Part shown: positions 34,491 through 44,100 of the stretch, one piece after another
Numbering within the stretch: position 1 is the first letter of the stretch
Layout: every line of letters begins with the position of its first letter
NCBI GenBank assembly: GCA_965205725.1
Contig: OZ242189.1
Span: 3,263,283 to 3,327,282 of the forward strand
Direction: 5' to 3'
From: G965205725 sp965205725
Lineage (GTDB): Bacteria; Pseudomonadota; Gammaproteobacteria; Pseudomonadales; Halieaceae
DNA: 64,000 bases
Made by a program: the position numbers and the translations under genes
Notes under the pieces: model-generated
What the model saw: the letters and a program-made list of their open reading frames with translations, nothing else
What the model was told of the DNA's origin: nothing
Database searches by the model: none

Positions 34491-36149
34491 CAACCTCTTG
34501 TATTTTACCCGTTGTGGCTGATTGGCAGAGGCGCCCACGCGGGCGCGGCGGTCTGTTTCGTAGTCGCTGAAGTTACCCTCGTGGAAGACTACATTGCCGT
34601 CGTCTTCATAGGCCAGAATATGGGTGGCGATTCGGTCCAGAAACCAGCGGTCGTGGGAAATCACCAAAGCATTCCCCGGAAAAGCCAGCAGCGCTTCTTC
34701 CAGCGCCCGCAGGGTTGCCACGTCCAGGTCATTGGTGGGTTCATCGAGCAGCAGTACATTGGCACCCTGCCTGAGCAACTTGGCCAGGTGCAGGCGATTG
34801 CGCTCACCACCAGAGAGGTCCTGTACAAATTTTTGCTGGTCTGAGCCTTTGAAGTTGAAGCGGCCCACATAAGAGCGGGAGTTTACAGCATAGCTGCCAA
34901 TTTGAATGATGTCCTGCTCGTCCGAGATTTCAGCCCAGACTGTGCGTGAGCCATCCAGGTCGTCGCGGTTTTGATCCACATAGGCCAGTTGTACAGTCTC
35001 GCCCAGACGCACGGTGCCGGAATCCGGCTGTTGTTCGCCGCTGAGAATCCTGAACAGGGTCGATTTACCCAGGCCGTTGGCGCCGATAATGCCGACAATA
35101 GAGCCCCTGGGTACATTGAAGCTGACATTTTCAAACAGTTGGCGCTCGTCAAATCCCTTGCTGATGTTGTCTACCTCAATCACCACATCGCCGAGACGTG
35201 GCCCAGGAGGAATATAGATTTCGTTGGTCTCGTTGCGATTCTGAAATTCCTGACTCTGAAGCTCGTCAAAGCGTTGCAGGCGAGCCCTGGACTTGGTCTG
35301 TCGCCCTTTGGGGTTAGAGCGCACCCACTCAAGCTCGGCCTTGATGGCCCTTTGCCGAGAGGCTTGCTGACGTTGCTCTTGTTCAAGACGGTCTTCTTTT
35401 TGCAGCAGCCAGTCAGAGTAATTGCCCTTGTACGGGATACCGCGACCCCGATCCAGTTCCAAAATCCAGTCGGCGGCGTTGTCGAGAAAATAGCGGTCGT
35501 GGGTAATAGCCACCACAGTGCCGGTAAAGTCCAACAGGAAGCGCTCCAGCCAGGCCACACTTTCCGCATCGAGGTGGTTGGTTGGCTCGTCCAGCAGCAG
35601 CATGTCAGGAGTGCTGAGCAACAAGCGGCAGAGGGCAACGCGCCGCCGCTCGCCGCCGGATAATTTGCTGACATCTGCATCCCAGGGCGGCAGGCGCAGC
35701 GCGTCTGCGGCGACCTCCAGACGATGCTCCAGGTTGTGGGCATCGGTCGCCTGAATAAGGCCTTCCAGCCTGGCCTGTTGCTTTGCCAGAGCCTCAAAGT
35801 CAGCATCTGGCTCCGCGTAGGCCGCGTAAACCTGCTCCAGTTCGGCCAGGGCATCCATGGCCTCCCGGACGCCTGCTTCCACATTGCCGCGCACGTCCTG
35901 GTTCGGGTTCAGTTGCGGCTCCTGCGGCAGATAGCCTAGCTTGATGCCGGGTTGCGGCCGCGCCTCGCCGATAATATCGGTGTCGATGCCCGCCATAATA
36001 CGCAGCAGGGTTGACTTGCCAGAACCGTTCAAACCCAGCACGCCGATTTTGGCACCCGGAAAAAAGGAGAGTGAGATATCTTCGAGAATCTGGCGTTTTG
36101 GCGGTACAACTTTGCCAACGCGATTCATGGTGTATACATATTGAGCCAT
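34485..36149 (-). CDS. ettA: ABC-F ATPase EttA (energy-dependent translational throttle)
   Basis: 554 residues. Two ABC domains with Walker A GLNGSGKST and GANGLGKST, signatures LSGGERRRVALCRLL and LSGGERNRLHLAKLL, Walker B LLLDEPTNHLD and LLLDEPTNDLD, and the P-site tRNA interaction linker between them (about 240-300). The N-terminus MAQYVYTMNRVGKVVPPKRQ is EttA-specific. It binds the ribosomal E site and gates entry into elongation according to ATP/ADP ratio. Confidence 0.96.
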   Translation of the reverse strand: MAQYVYTMNRVGKVVPPKRQILEDISLSFFPGAKIGVLGLNGSGKSTLLRIMAGIDTDIIGEARPQPGIKLGYLPQEPQLNPNQDVRGNVEAGVREAMDALAELEQVYAAYAEPDADFEALAKQQARLEGLIQATDAHNLEHRLEVAADALRLPPWDADVSKLSGGERRRVALCRLLLSTPDMLLLDEPTNHLDAESVAWLERFLLDFTGTVVAITHDRYFLDNAADWILELDRGRGIPYKGNYSDWLLQKEDRLEQEQRQQASRQRAIKAELEWVRSNPKGRQTKSRARLQRFDELQSQEFQNRNETNEIYIPPGPRLGDVVIEVDNISKGFDERQLFENVSFNVPRGSIVGIIGANGLGKSTLFRILSGEQQPDSGTVRLGETVQLAYVDQNRDDLDGSRTVWAEISDEQDIIQIGSYAVNSRSYVGRFNFKGSDQQKFVQDLSGGERNRLHLAKLLRQGANVLLLDEPTNDLDVATLRALEEALLAFPGNALVISHDRWFLDRIATHILAYEDDGNVVFHEGNFSDYETDRRARVGASANQPQRVKYKRLK

Positions 36150-36251
36150 AGATTTAAACGCGAGTTGGTGTCAGCCTCATGCTGCTGTCAGTGTATTTTA
36201 GCTGGGGTTTAGCGCGCATTGTCCCCGGTTCTGTAGGCGTGTCAATGGCGA

Positions 36252-37316
36252 TTAGCTAATAGGCGCGCTGGAAGGGTCGGATTGGCTGGATTCGGCCTCG
36301 TCCGGCGCATGTTTTTCCTGAAACTCCTCAACGTGCTTTTCCACGGTTTCTACTTTACGGCGGGCATAGCGGGCGATATGAAATAGCGCATCGCCCTCGT
36401 AAACCAGCGGTAGATTCGTGCGCCCGATAACCACTCCGTCCGCAGTGGCGTCCACCGCGACCTCTTCTTCACCCAGCGGGTCGGCAATCAGGGCAATAGT
36501 CTGCCCTTTTTCAATGGTTTCGCCCAGTGGCACCAGGGTTCTCAATACCCCGCTGGCGGGGGCGCGGAGCCAGCTCGTATCGTCACTGATAACAGGATTA
36601 TGTTTTCTGCGGGCGCGGCGCTGAGGCAACATGCCGAGTTCGCGCATCACATTGGTAATACCAGTAACGCCAGCGCGAATACGAACTTCATCAAACCGCA
36701 AGGCCTCGCCTGCCTCATAGAGAATAACGGGCACCCCGGCCTCCCCGGCACAGGCTCGCAGGCTGTGGTCGCGGGTGGCCGAATCAATAATCAGCGGTAC
36801 GCCAAATGCTGTTGCCATGTCATGGGTGGTTTGGTCGGACAGGTCAGCGCGAATTTGCGGAAAGTTGCTGCGGTGGCGTGCGCCACTGTGTAAGTCTATG
36901 CCGTGGCTGGCCTTCGCCAGAATTTCTTTGACAAAACTGTGGGCTACTCTGCCAGTCAGGGAGCCCTTGGGTGAGCCGGGAAAGGAGCGATTCAGATCCC
37001 GCCCGTCGGGCAGATACCGCGTGTGATTCAGAAAGCCATAAACATTGACGATAGGAATGGCCAACAGGGTGCCGCGCAGGTTTTTCAGCGTGTTGTGGCG
37101 CAGCAGGCGGCGAATAATTTCCACGCCGATAATTTCGTCACCGTGCACAGCGGCCGAAATAAACAAGGTTGGTCCGGGCCGTTTGCCGCGCACGACTTGT
37201 ACCGTCATCGACAGGTTGTCGTGGGTATAGAGCGGTGCCAGCGGTATCTCAACAGTTGCCCGGCCGCCGACTGCTATGGAAACCCCGCCGATTTCTAACT
37301 CCTTGGTGTCGCCCAT
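36252..37316 (-). CDS. Succinylglutamate desuccinylase/aspartoacylase-family protein (rimK cluster)
   Basis: 354 residues. Zinc carboxypeptidase-like AstE/AspA fold: HGDEIIGVEI (zinc ligands H and E), RDLNRSFPG and GIDLHSGA (third ligand H), then a C-terminal beta domain (LRAPASGVLRTLVPLGETIEKGQTIALI). The C-terminal ~40 residues are charged. Substrate unknown; its fixed place beside rimK suggests action on amino-acid or glutamate-modified products. Ends 6 bp before rimK. Confidence 0.85.
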   Translation of the reverse strand: MGDTKELEIGGVSIAVGGRATVEIPLAPLYTHDNLSMTVQVVRGKRPGPTLFISAAVHGDEIIGVEIIRRLLRHNTLKNLRGTLLAIPIVNVYGFLNHTRYLPDGRDLNRSFPGSPKGSLTGRVAHSFVKEILAKASHGIDLHSGARHRSNFPQIRADLSDQTTHDMATAFGVPLIIDSATRDHSLRACAGEAGVPVILYEAGEALRFDEVRIRAGVTGITNVMRELGMLPQRRARRKHNPVISDDTSWLRAPASGVLRTLVPLGETIEKGQTIALIADPLGEEEVAVDATADGVVIGRTNLPLVYEGDALFHIARYARRKVETVEKHVEEFQEKHAPDEAESSQSDPSSAPIS

Positions 37317-37322
37317 GCCGGG

Positions 37323-38231
37323 TTAACCCTTGCTCCTGGTTGGCCGCCGTCTACCGGGTTTAGCATTGTCTTCAATGTATTTGATGATGGCACTGGCGAT
37401 ATCTTTTCCAGTGGATTCTTCAATACCGCGCAAGCCGGGTGAGGAGTTTACCTCCATAACCAGCGGCCCGCGCTCAGAGCGCAGCAAGTCAACGCCTGCC
37501 ACGCGCAAGCCCATGGTTTGGGCAGCCTTTACCGCAGTGGCCCGCTCTGCGGGTGTCAGCTTGGTGAGTTGTGCGCGACCGCCGCGATGCAGATTGGAAC
37601 GAAATTCGCCCCCCTGCGCGGTGCGCTCCATAGCGGCGACCACTTTGCGATCAATAACGAAAGCGCGAACATCACTGCCGCCAGCTTCCTTAATGAACTC
37701 CTGAACCAGAAAATCTGCCCCCAGCTCAATAAAAGCGTCAATCACAGATTCGGCGGCTTTAATCGTTTCAGCGAGCACCACGCCACGGCCCTGGGTGCCT
37801 GCCAGCAGCTTCAAGACAACGGGTGCGCCGCCAACCAGCTTGATGAGTTGTCGGCCATCAGCAACATCGTGGGCAAAGCCCGTTACCGGCATACCCAGCC
37901 CCCTGTTTGACATAAGCTGCAAGGCGCGCAGCTTGTCACGCGAGCGGCCCAAAGGAATAGATTCAGTTAAACAATAGACACCCATCACCTCAAATTGCCG
38001 TATCACCGCAGTGCCGTATTCAGTGATCGAGGCGCCGATACGTGGAATCACGGCGTCAAACATTTCCAGCTTTTCTCCCTTGTACCAGATGCCAGGCTTG
38101 GAGGAGGTGATGTCCATATAGCATTTGAGAGTGTCGATAACTCTGACCTCATGCGCTCGTGCCAAAGCTGCCTCTAGCAGACGGCGGGTGCTGTATAGTT
38201 TTTTGTTGCGGGACAAAATGGCGATCTTCAT
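37323..38231 (-). CDS. rimK: RimK-type alpha-L-glutamate ligase
   Basis: 302 residues. ATP-grasp fold: RIGASITEYGTAVIRQFE, VVLKLLAGTQGRGVVLAE, DFLVQEFIKEAGGSDVRAFVID, FRSNLHRGG and PLVMEVNSSPGLRGIEESTG are all RimK-typical. It adds glutamates to the C-terminus of ribosomal protein S6 (rpsF is in this window at 27249; that S6 here ends in an acidic tail). Overlaps the upstream RimB-like gene by 4 bp. Confidence 0.95.
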   Translation of the reverse strand: MKIAILSRNKKLYSTRRLLEAALARAHEVRVIDTLKCYMDITSSKPGIWYKGEKLEMFDAVIPRIGASITEYGTAVIRQFEVMGVYCLTESIPLGRSRDKLRALQLMSNRGLGMPVTGFAHDVADGRQLIKLVGGAPVVLKLLAGTQGRGVVLAETIKAAESVIDAFIELGADFLVQEFIKEAGGSDVRAFVIDRKVVAAMERTAQGGEFRSNLHRGGRAQLTKLTPAERATAVKAAQTMGLRVAGVDLLRSERGPLVMEVNSSPGLRGIEESTGKDIASAIIKYIEDNAKPGRRRPTRSKG

Positions 38232-38674
38232 GGATTCTCCTCCAGGCTTGAGGGCAAACCCAGCAAGTAACTGTATTCAGGGTCTACTGTATACCTTTTT
38301 TTGAGAGCGGTTCTACCCAGCAGCATTCGAAACAGCATGGATTCCCTGTCGGTCAGTGTCACCTCAGCCCGCGCCGGCGCATCTCCGACCAGAATGGTTG
38401 TTTCTATAACATAGCGGTGCTCCTTGTGGCCGCCAGAATCACGAACGCTGCGCCGATCAATCACGGGCGCTTCAGCCTCGACGATCAATTCACTGTTGTC
38501 TTGCAGTGGATGAATCCTGAAGCGGACCCAGGTTTTGCCGTTTTTTGCAAACGGCTCTATAAAAAATGCGTGGAGAGCGCTGGTGCGTGCGCCCGTGTCT
38601 ACTTTGGCTTTAATGTGCTCAATGCCTAACTCCGGCAGAGACACCCATTCACGCCAGCCCAGGGTATTTTTCAT
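38228..38674 (-). CDS. rimB: RimB-like retropepsin-type protease (ATP-dependent zinc protease family)
   Basis: 148 residues. Single aspartyl-protease-like domain with KVDTGARTSALHAF (DTGA motif), HRYVIETTI and LTDRESMLFRMLLGRTAL, matching PF05618 proteins encoded with rimK. In Pseudomonas, RimB acts with RimK on S6 modification. First gene of the leftward rimB-rimK-desuccinylase unit; translational overlap with rimK. Confidence 0.88.
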   Translation of the reverse strand: MKNTLGWREWVSLPELGIEHIKAKVDTGARTSALHAFFIEPFAKNGKTWVRFRIHPLQDNSELIVEAEAPVIDRRSVRDSGGHKEHRYVIETTILVGDAPARAEVTLTDRESMLFRMLLGRTALKKRYTVDPEYSYLLGLPSSLEENP

Positions 38675-38865
38675 GCAAAAGCCTCACCTTGTTACTGAAA
38701 GCCCGCCGAGCCATCTTCTTTTGCGGGTGTACCGCCGGGTCGCCATAAACCGCTGAAGTTGACGCCTGGCATATTTTTGCACGGGTGCGCCAACATCAGA
38801 GGATAAGGTGAACCTGGCAGATGGTCTAGACATTATGGAGTGACCTGTGCGATTTTGGCGGCTGT

Positions 38866-39196
38866 GGTCGGCTGGCTAAACCTTGCGGTTTAGTAGAGGA
38901 CTTCCGGGGTGCTTTGAAGCGCATAAAGAGTGCGCTGTGGTTGGCTGGCGGGTGTGGTCGGGTGGGTTAAACCTTGCGGTTTGGGCACGCTCTCGCGGGT
39001 GTTTTTGACCGCTGCGGAACTCAACGATTTTTCCTAAAGGAAAAATTCGGATTCAAACAGTCCTCGCGGAAAGCCTCAAAAACACCCGCTTTCGCAGCCG
39101 TGCCCTGATTAAACCTTCAAGGTTTACCCACCCGCCCACAGTACGGAGCGCCGGGAATCAGCGCGAAAGGCAGCCCGCAAGTCCCATACATTCAGG
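38866..39196. repeat. Palindromic repeat field 2 (one A copy, partial B)
   Basis: The 529-bp gap between the RimB-like gene and the dCTP-deaminase-like gene holds a half B arm (38893-38940), a full A palindrome (38960-39136) and half-arm pieces to 39196. 38675-38865 contains no gene or recognisable element. Confidence 0.88.
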
Positions 39197-39203
39197 GCTG
39201 CTC

Positions 39204-39869
39204 TTACAGCAACCGCACCATCAAAAAACTGACCCCGACCCCCATCGTAATAATCGCGCCCAGCGTCAGAGGCAGCCGCCAGGTGACGGTCTGCTTCAAG
39301 CCTTCCACGGTGCTCACCAGCGTCTCCAGAGTGCGCATCATTTCTGTTTGCGACATGTATTCACGCTCCATCACCACTTTGATGTCTTCTGGTGATAATT
39401 CGTCGCGGTCTTGATAGGGCCCGCTGTAGGCAACTTCCGCCGCCTGTTCAAGGCTGTGGAATTCAACCGTGAGAAAAATATCTTTGTGCGGCAGTACAAT
39501 AGGTCGGGTCGACAGGTTGGTCAGGCCAACCGTCAGCCGCCCGCGAAACCCCGGATCAATTTGTGGGCCAACGGTCGCAATCAGCCCCTTGCGTGCGTAG
39601 CCGCTGGTCAGCCCGAAGCGGCCTACATGGTAGGCGCTCAGTGTCAGTTTTTCATGGGTGGTGACAATCACAAAGTCGCCGGGTTTAATTTCCACGAATC
39701 CGGCACGGGTCAGGTCCACCACCTGTTTGTGTGCAGAGCTGGCCGCCTGGCTGCCCACATGAAGATCATACGAAGCAGGCTGTACAGAAGCATCAGAGAA
39801 AGGCTCAATGCTGATTTCGCTCGCCCCGGCGTTGCAGGCGGCGCGGATATCCCGGTCGGTAAGAATCAT
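39204..39869 (-). CDS. dCTP deaminase/dUTPase-fold protein with C-terminal membrane anchor
   Basis: 221 residues. Residues ~1-150 follow the Dcd/dUTPase fold: MILTDRDIRAA, VQPASYDLHVG, ...YARKGLIATVGPQIDPGFRGRLTV and LPHKDIFLTVEF. The Dcd catalytic glutamate (LEF segment after DPGxxG in E. coli) is replaced (RLTVGLTNLS), and the arginine of the RSSLARLG motif is not conserved (LTSGYARKG). A C-terminal helix (LPLTLGAIITMGVGVSFLMVRLL) follows a coil, implying tethering to the membrane. Catalysis is doubtful; a nucleotide-sensing role is possible. A truncated copy lies at 20441-20742. Repeat fields lie on both sides. Confidence 0.8.
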   Translation of the reverse strand: MILTDRDIRAACNAGASEISIEPFSDASVQPASYDLHVGSQAASSAHKQVVDLTRAGFVEIKPGDFVIVTTHEKLTLSAYHVGRFGLTSGYARKGLIATVGPQIDPGFRGRLTVGLTNLSTRPIVLPHKDIFLTVEFHSLEQAAEVAYSGPYQDRDELSPEDIKVVMEREYMSQTEMMRTLETLVSTVEGLKQTVTWRLPLTLGAIITMGVGVSFLMVRLL

Positions 39870-40019
39870 GGCCTACCCCGTTTAAGGCATCGCTGAAAAC
39901 CGGATTATCGCACACTTCGCCTCCACCGCGCGCACAGAAAACAGTTTGACGAAACCCGGCTCTGCGTGCGGCCTGGTCAGGGTTGCAAGGCGAGCGCAGC
40001 GGCTATCAACCCCACCGTT

Positions 40020-41125
40020 TTTCTGCGGCGACACTCATGGAGCAGAGGACTTGCGGGGTGCTTTGAAGCGCATAAAGAGTGCGCTATGGTTGGCTGGTGG
40101 CTGGTGGCTGGTGGCTGGTGGCTGGCGGCTGGCGGCTGTGGTCGGTTGTGGCAGGTGGGTAAGCCTTGCGGTTTGGGCACGCTCTCGCGGGTGTTTTTGA
40201 CCGCTGCGGAACTCAACAATTTTTCCTAAAGGAAAAATTCGGATTCAAACAGTCCTCGCGGAAAGCCTCAAAAACACCCGCTTGCGCAACCGTGCCCTGA
40301 TTAAACCTTCAAGATTTACCCACCCGCCCACAGTATGGAGCAGAGGACTTCCGGGGTGCTTTGAAGCGCATAAAGAGTGCGCTGTGGCGGTGTTGGCGCA
40401 TTTGATGTTTCGGTGAGCATGTCTGAGCCGCAGGCGAGTTTGAGAACCGATCAAATGCAGATAACACCGCCAGCACTCAGCGCGAAAAGCAGCCCGCAAG
40501 TCCCATACATTCAGGGCTTGTAATAACGCCAGCACTCAGCGCGAAAGGCAGCCCGGAAGTCCCATAACCATACATTCAGGGCTTGTAATAACGCCAGCAC
40601 TCAGCGCGAAAAGCAGCCCGGAAGTCCCATAACCATACACTCAGGGCTTGCGGTTTTGAGCCGCAGGTGGGGCCGGGTGTGGCGGGTGTGGTCGGCTGGC
40701 GGGTGTGGTCGGGTGGGTAAGCCTTGCGGTTTGGGCACGCTTCAGCGTGTGTTTTTGACCGCTGCGGAACTCAACGATTTTTCCTAAAGGAAAAATTCGG
40801 ATTCAAACAGTCCTCGCGGAAAGCCTCAAAAACACCCGCTTGCGCAACCGTGCCCTGATTAAACCTTCAAGATTTACCCACCCGCCCACAGTATGGAGCA
40901 GAGGACTTCCGGGGTGCTTTGAAGCGCATAAAGAGTGCGCTGTGGCGGTGTTGGCGCATTTGATGTTTCGGTGAGCATGTCTGAGCCGCAGGCGAGTTTG
41001 AGAACCGATCAAATGCAGATAACACCGCCAGCACTCAGCGCGAAAAGCAGCCCGCAAGTCCCATACATTCAGGGCTTGTAATAACGCCAGCACTCAGCGC
41101 GAAAGGCAGCCCGCAAGTCTCACAC
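40020..41125. repeat. Palindromic repeat field 3 (two A and two B copies)
   Basis: 1.1 kb gap before the 3' end of the giant gene. A at 40154-40328 and 40712-40887; B at 40342-40503 and 40900-41062; half-arms at 40040-40087, 40531-40560, 40591-40630 and 41085-41120. The unit 40200-40510 is repeated almost exactly at 40758-41070. A GGCTGGTGGCTGGT run (40090-40135) precedes the first A. No gene seen. Confidence 0.9.
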
Positions 41126-41127
41126 AC

Positions 41128-44100
41128 TCAAGAAAGCATAGGCAAGTCCACCCCGGTCGGCAGGTCAGCCAGCGGCTCGCGTGCGCTGATCTCGGAAAAA
41201 GTGTCGGCCCACAAATCCACGTTCGACGCCTGACCACCGTAGTTCCGAATGAGCATGCCGTTATAGTTCAAGCCAACGAGTACAATGCTGCTAGAATTCC
41301 ACCGAATTTGATTGTTGTTATTGGCTAGGTTCGTGTAATCGGCGTTTACATTGCCAGGGATGCTGCCATTGCCCACCAGAATAATCTGGTCATCCGCGCC
41401 CAAATGATTGGCACCCGCCCAGCTTTCGTCATCCGCCAGAGTGACCGTTACAGCGTTGGAATCTACCTTGATATAAATGGTATAGCTGACATCGTCAACA
41501 AAGGCCTGGCTGCTGTGGTCTGAGGATAAGCCGGTCGTTAAATCAAACACCACCGTGCTGGCGCTGGGCGTAATGCTGGCATCGCTGCTGAGGGTGACCG
41601 CAGCCAGGGGAGCACTGGCATTGCCTGCCGCATCGGTCAGCACCAGAGCGGTGGTGACGGTGCCGCTAGCGGCCACATCCGCGTCGCCTGCGGTCAACGT
41701 ATAGGTGCCCGTATAGGTGCCGTCGGTGTTGTCGTTGTCGATATCGGTCAAAGCCCGGCCATTAAAGCTGCCCGATAGGGTCAGCCCGGTCTCGGGGTTT
41801 CCCTCACTGTCATTGCCCGCAGTAACAGTCACCTGCACCGTATCGCCAAGCTGGTAGCTGCCGTCGGCCACGCTCACGCTCTCAATGGTGGGCGCGGTGG
41901 TATCGGTTGAGGGCGGGCTCACCCCCTCCGGCAGGGCAGTCAGTGCATCTCTTCCGCTGATGCCTGTAACAGTGTCGTCCCACAGATCCACATTGTTTTC
42001 CGAACCACTGTAAAACCGAGTGAATGCCCCATCAGGGTTCAGGCGAGCGATGTTGTCGTCGTTGCCACCGCTGGCAGAAATCCAGCGAATGACGTTGCCT
42101 GCCTGGGTAAAAGAGAGGTAAGTAGTTCCTGCATTGCCAAAAATGGCGCTGCCAGTGCCCACCAGAATAATCTGGTCATCCGCGCCCAGATTATTGGCAC
42201 CCGCCCAGCGTTCGTCATCCGCCAGAGTGGTATTGGCAGTATCGGAATCTACCTTGATATAAATGGTATAGGTGGTATCGGCAGCAAAGGTCCGGCTGCT
42301 GTGGTCCGACGATAAACCCGACGTTAAATCAAACACAACCGTGCTGGGCGCGGTGGGGTCGGGCGGGCTTGTGTCGGCTGCGGTGGCAAAATTGAGCGCC
42401 TCGCTATCGCTGATACCGGCGTAGGCGTTACCCGCCTCATCGGTGATGGCCCCGGCTGCGATCTCCAGGTGGTAGGCGTTGCCCTGGACCAGGTCGTCAG
42501 TGGGGTTAATGGTCAGCACCCGGCTGTTACCGCTGGTGTTAATGGACAACTGGCCACTGTCAGCCGTGACATCAATGGTTCGGCTATCGTTGCTGTCCGT
42601 GTCATTGACCAGGGTGATGTTGCCGCTGCCCAGGGCAATGGCGCTGTCGAAGGTCAGCACGATGTCGTCCCCTGGGGCCACGGCGTCCGCGTTGTCCGCC
42701 GGGAGGCTGCTCTCCAGGGTGGGCGCGGTGGCGTCAATGCTCTCGCCGCTGAGGGTGACCGTGGTGCTGGTGGGACTGCTGAGATTGGCCGCCGTATCGG
42801 TCAGCACCAGGGCGGCGCTGACGGTGCCCCCAGCGGCCACATCCGGGTCGCCTGCCACTACCGTATAGGTGCCGGTATAGGTGCCGTCGCCGTTGTCGGT
42901 GATAGCACTCAGTTCCTGACCGTTAAAGTCGCCCGAGAGGGTCAGCCCGGTCGCGGGGCTGCCCGCGCTGTCGCCCCTGGTGACAGGGGCCGCTGTGACA
43001 ATCACCGCTACCGCATCGCCAATGTTATGGGTGCCGTCGGCCACGCTTATGCTGCGAATCACCGGCGCCTCCCCAACCGGCGGGTTCACCCCGCTCGGCA
43101 GGGCGATTTGCGCCGGTTGCGCGCCTAAATCAACAGCAGCGCCGTCCCACAGGTCCACACCATTGCCCGCATTCCTGTACTGCCGCGCGAAGTCGCCATC
43201 ATTCCCCAGCCTGGCAGCGATGGAGGAGCTGAGGGTGGTCATCCAGCTAATACTGACCGCTTCCACAGTCGCAACGATAACATTTCCAACATTGCCGAGA
43301 ATGGCACTGCCATCGCCGACCAGAATAATCTGGTCATCCGTGTTCAGATTATCGGCACCCGCCCAGCGTTCGCCGCTAGCCAGAGTGAGCGTGTGAGAGT
43401 CTGAATTCACCTTGATATAAATGGTATAGGTGACATCGGCAAAAAAGTCCCGGTCGCTGTGGCCCGAGGACAACCCGGTCGTTAAATCAAACACAACCGT
43501 GCTGGTGCTGGCGGTAATGCTCTCCCCGTTGAGGGTGACTGCGGTATGAGTGGGGCTGTCATTACCCGCCGCATCGGTCAGCACCAGAGCGGTGGTGACC
43601 GTGCCGCTATCGGCCACATCCGCGTCGCCTGCCTCCACCGTATAGGTGCCGGTATAGGTGCCGTCGCCGTTGTCGGTGGGATTGGCGGCCAGGGGCTGAC
43701 CATTAAAGGTGCCCGAGAGGGTCAGGCCGGTCTCTGGGTTCCCCGCAGTGTCATTGCCCGCAGTAACGGTTACCTGCACGGTATCGCCAATCGTGTAGTT
43801 GCCATCGGCCACGCTCACGCTCTCAATGGTCGGCGCGGTGGTATCCGGCGCGGTGCCAGTAATGCTCTCGCCGTCGAGGGTGACTGTGGTACTGACAGGA
43901 CTGGTAAGGCCATCCGTATCGGTCAGCACCAGGGCGGCGCTGACGGTGCCCCCATCGGCCACATCCGGGTCGCCTGCCTCCACCGTATAGGTGCCGGTAT
44001 AGGTGCCGTCGGTGTTGTCGGTGATATTGGTCAGGGTCTGACCGTTAAAGCTGCCCGAGAGGGTCAGGCCGGTCGCGGCATTGCCCTCGGTGTCAGGGGC

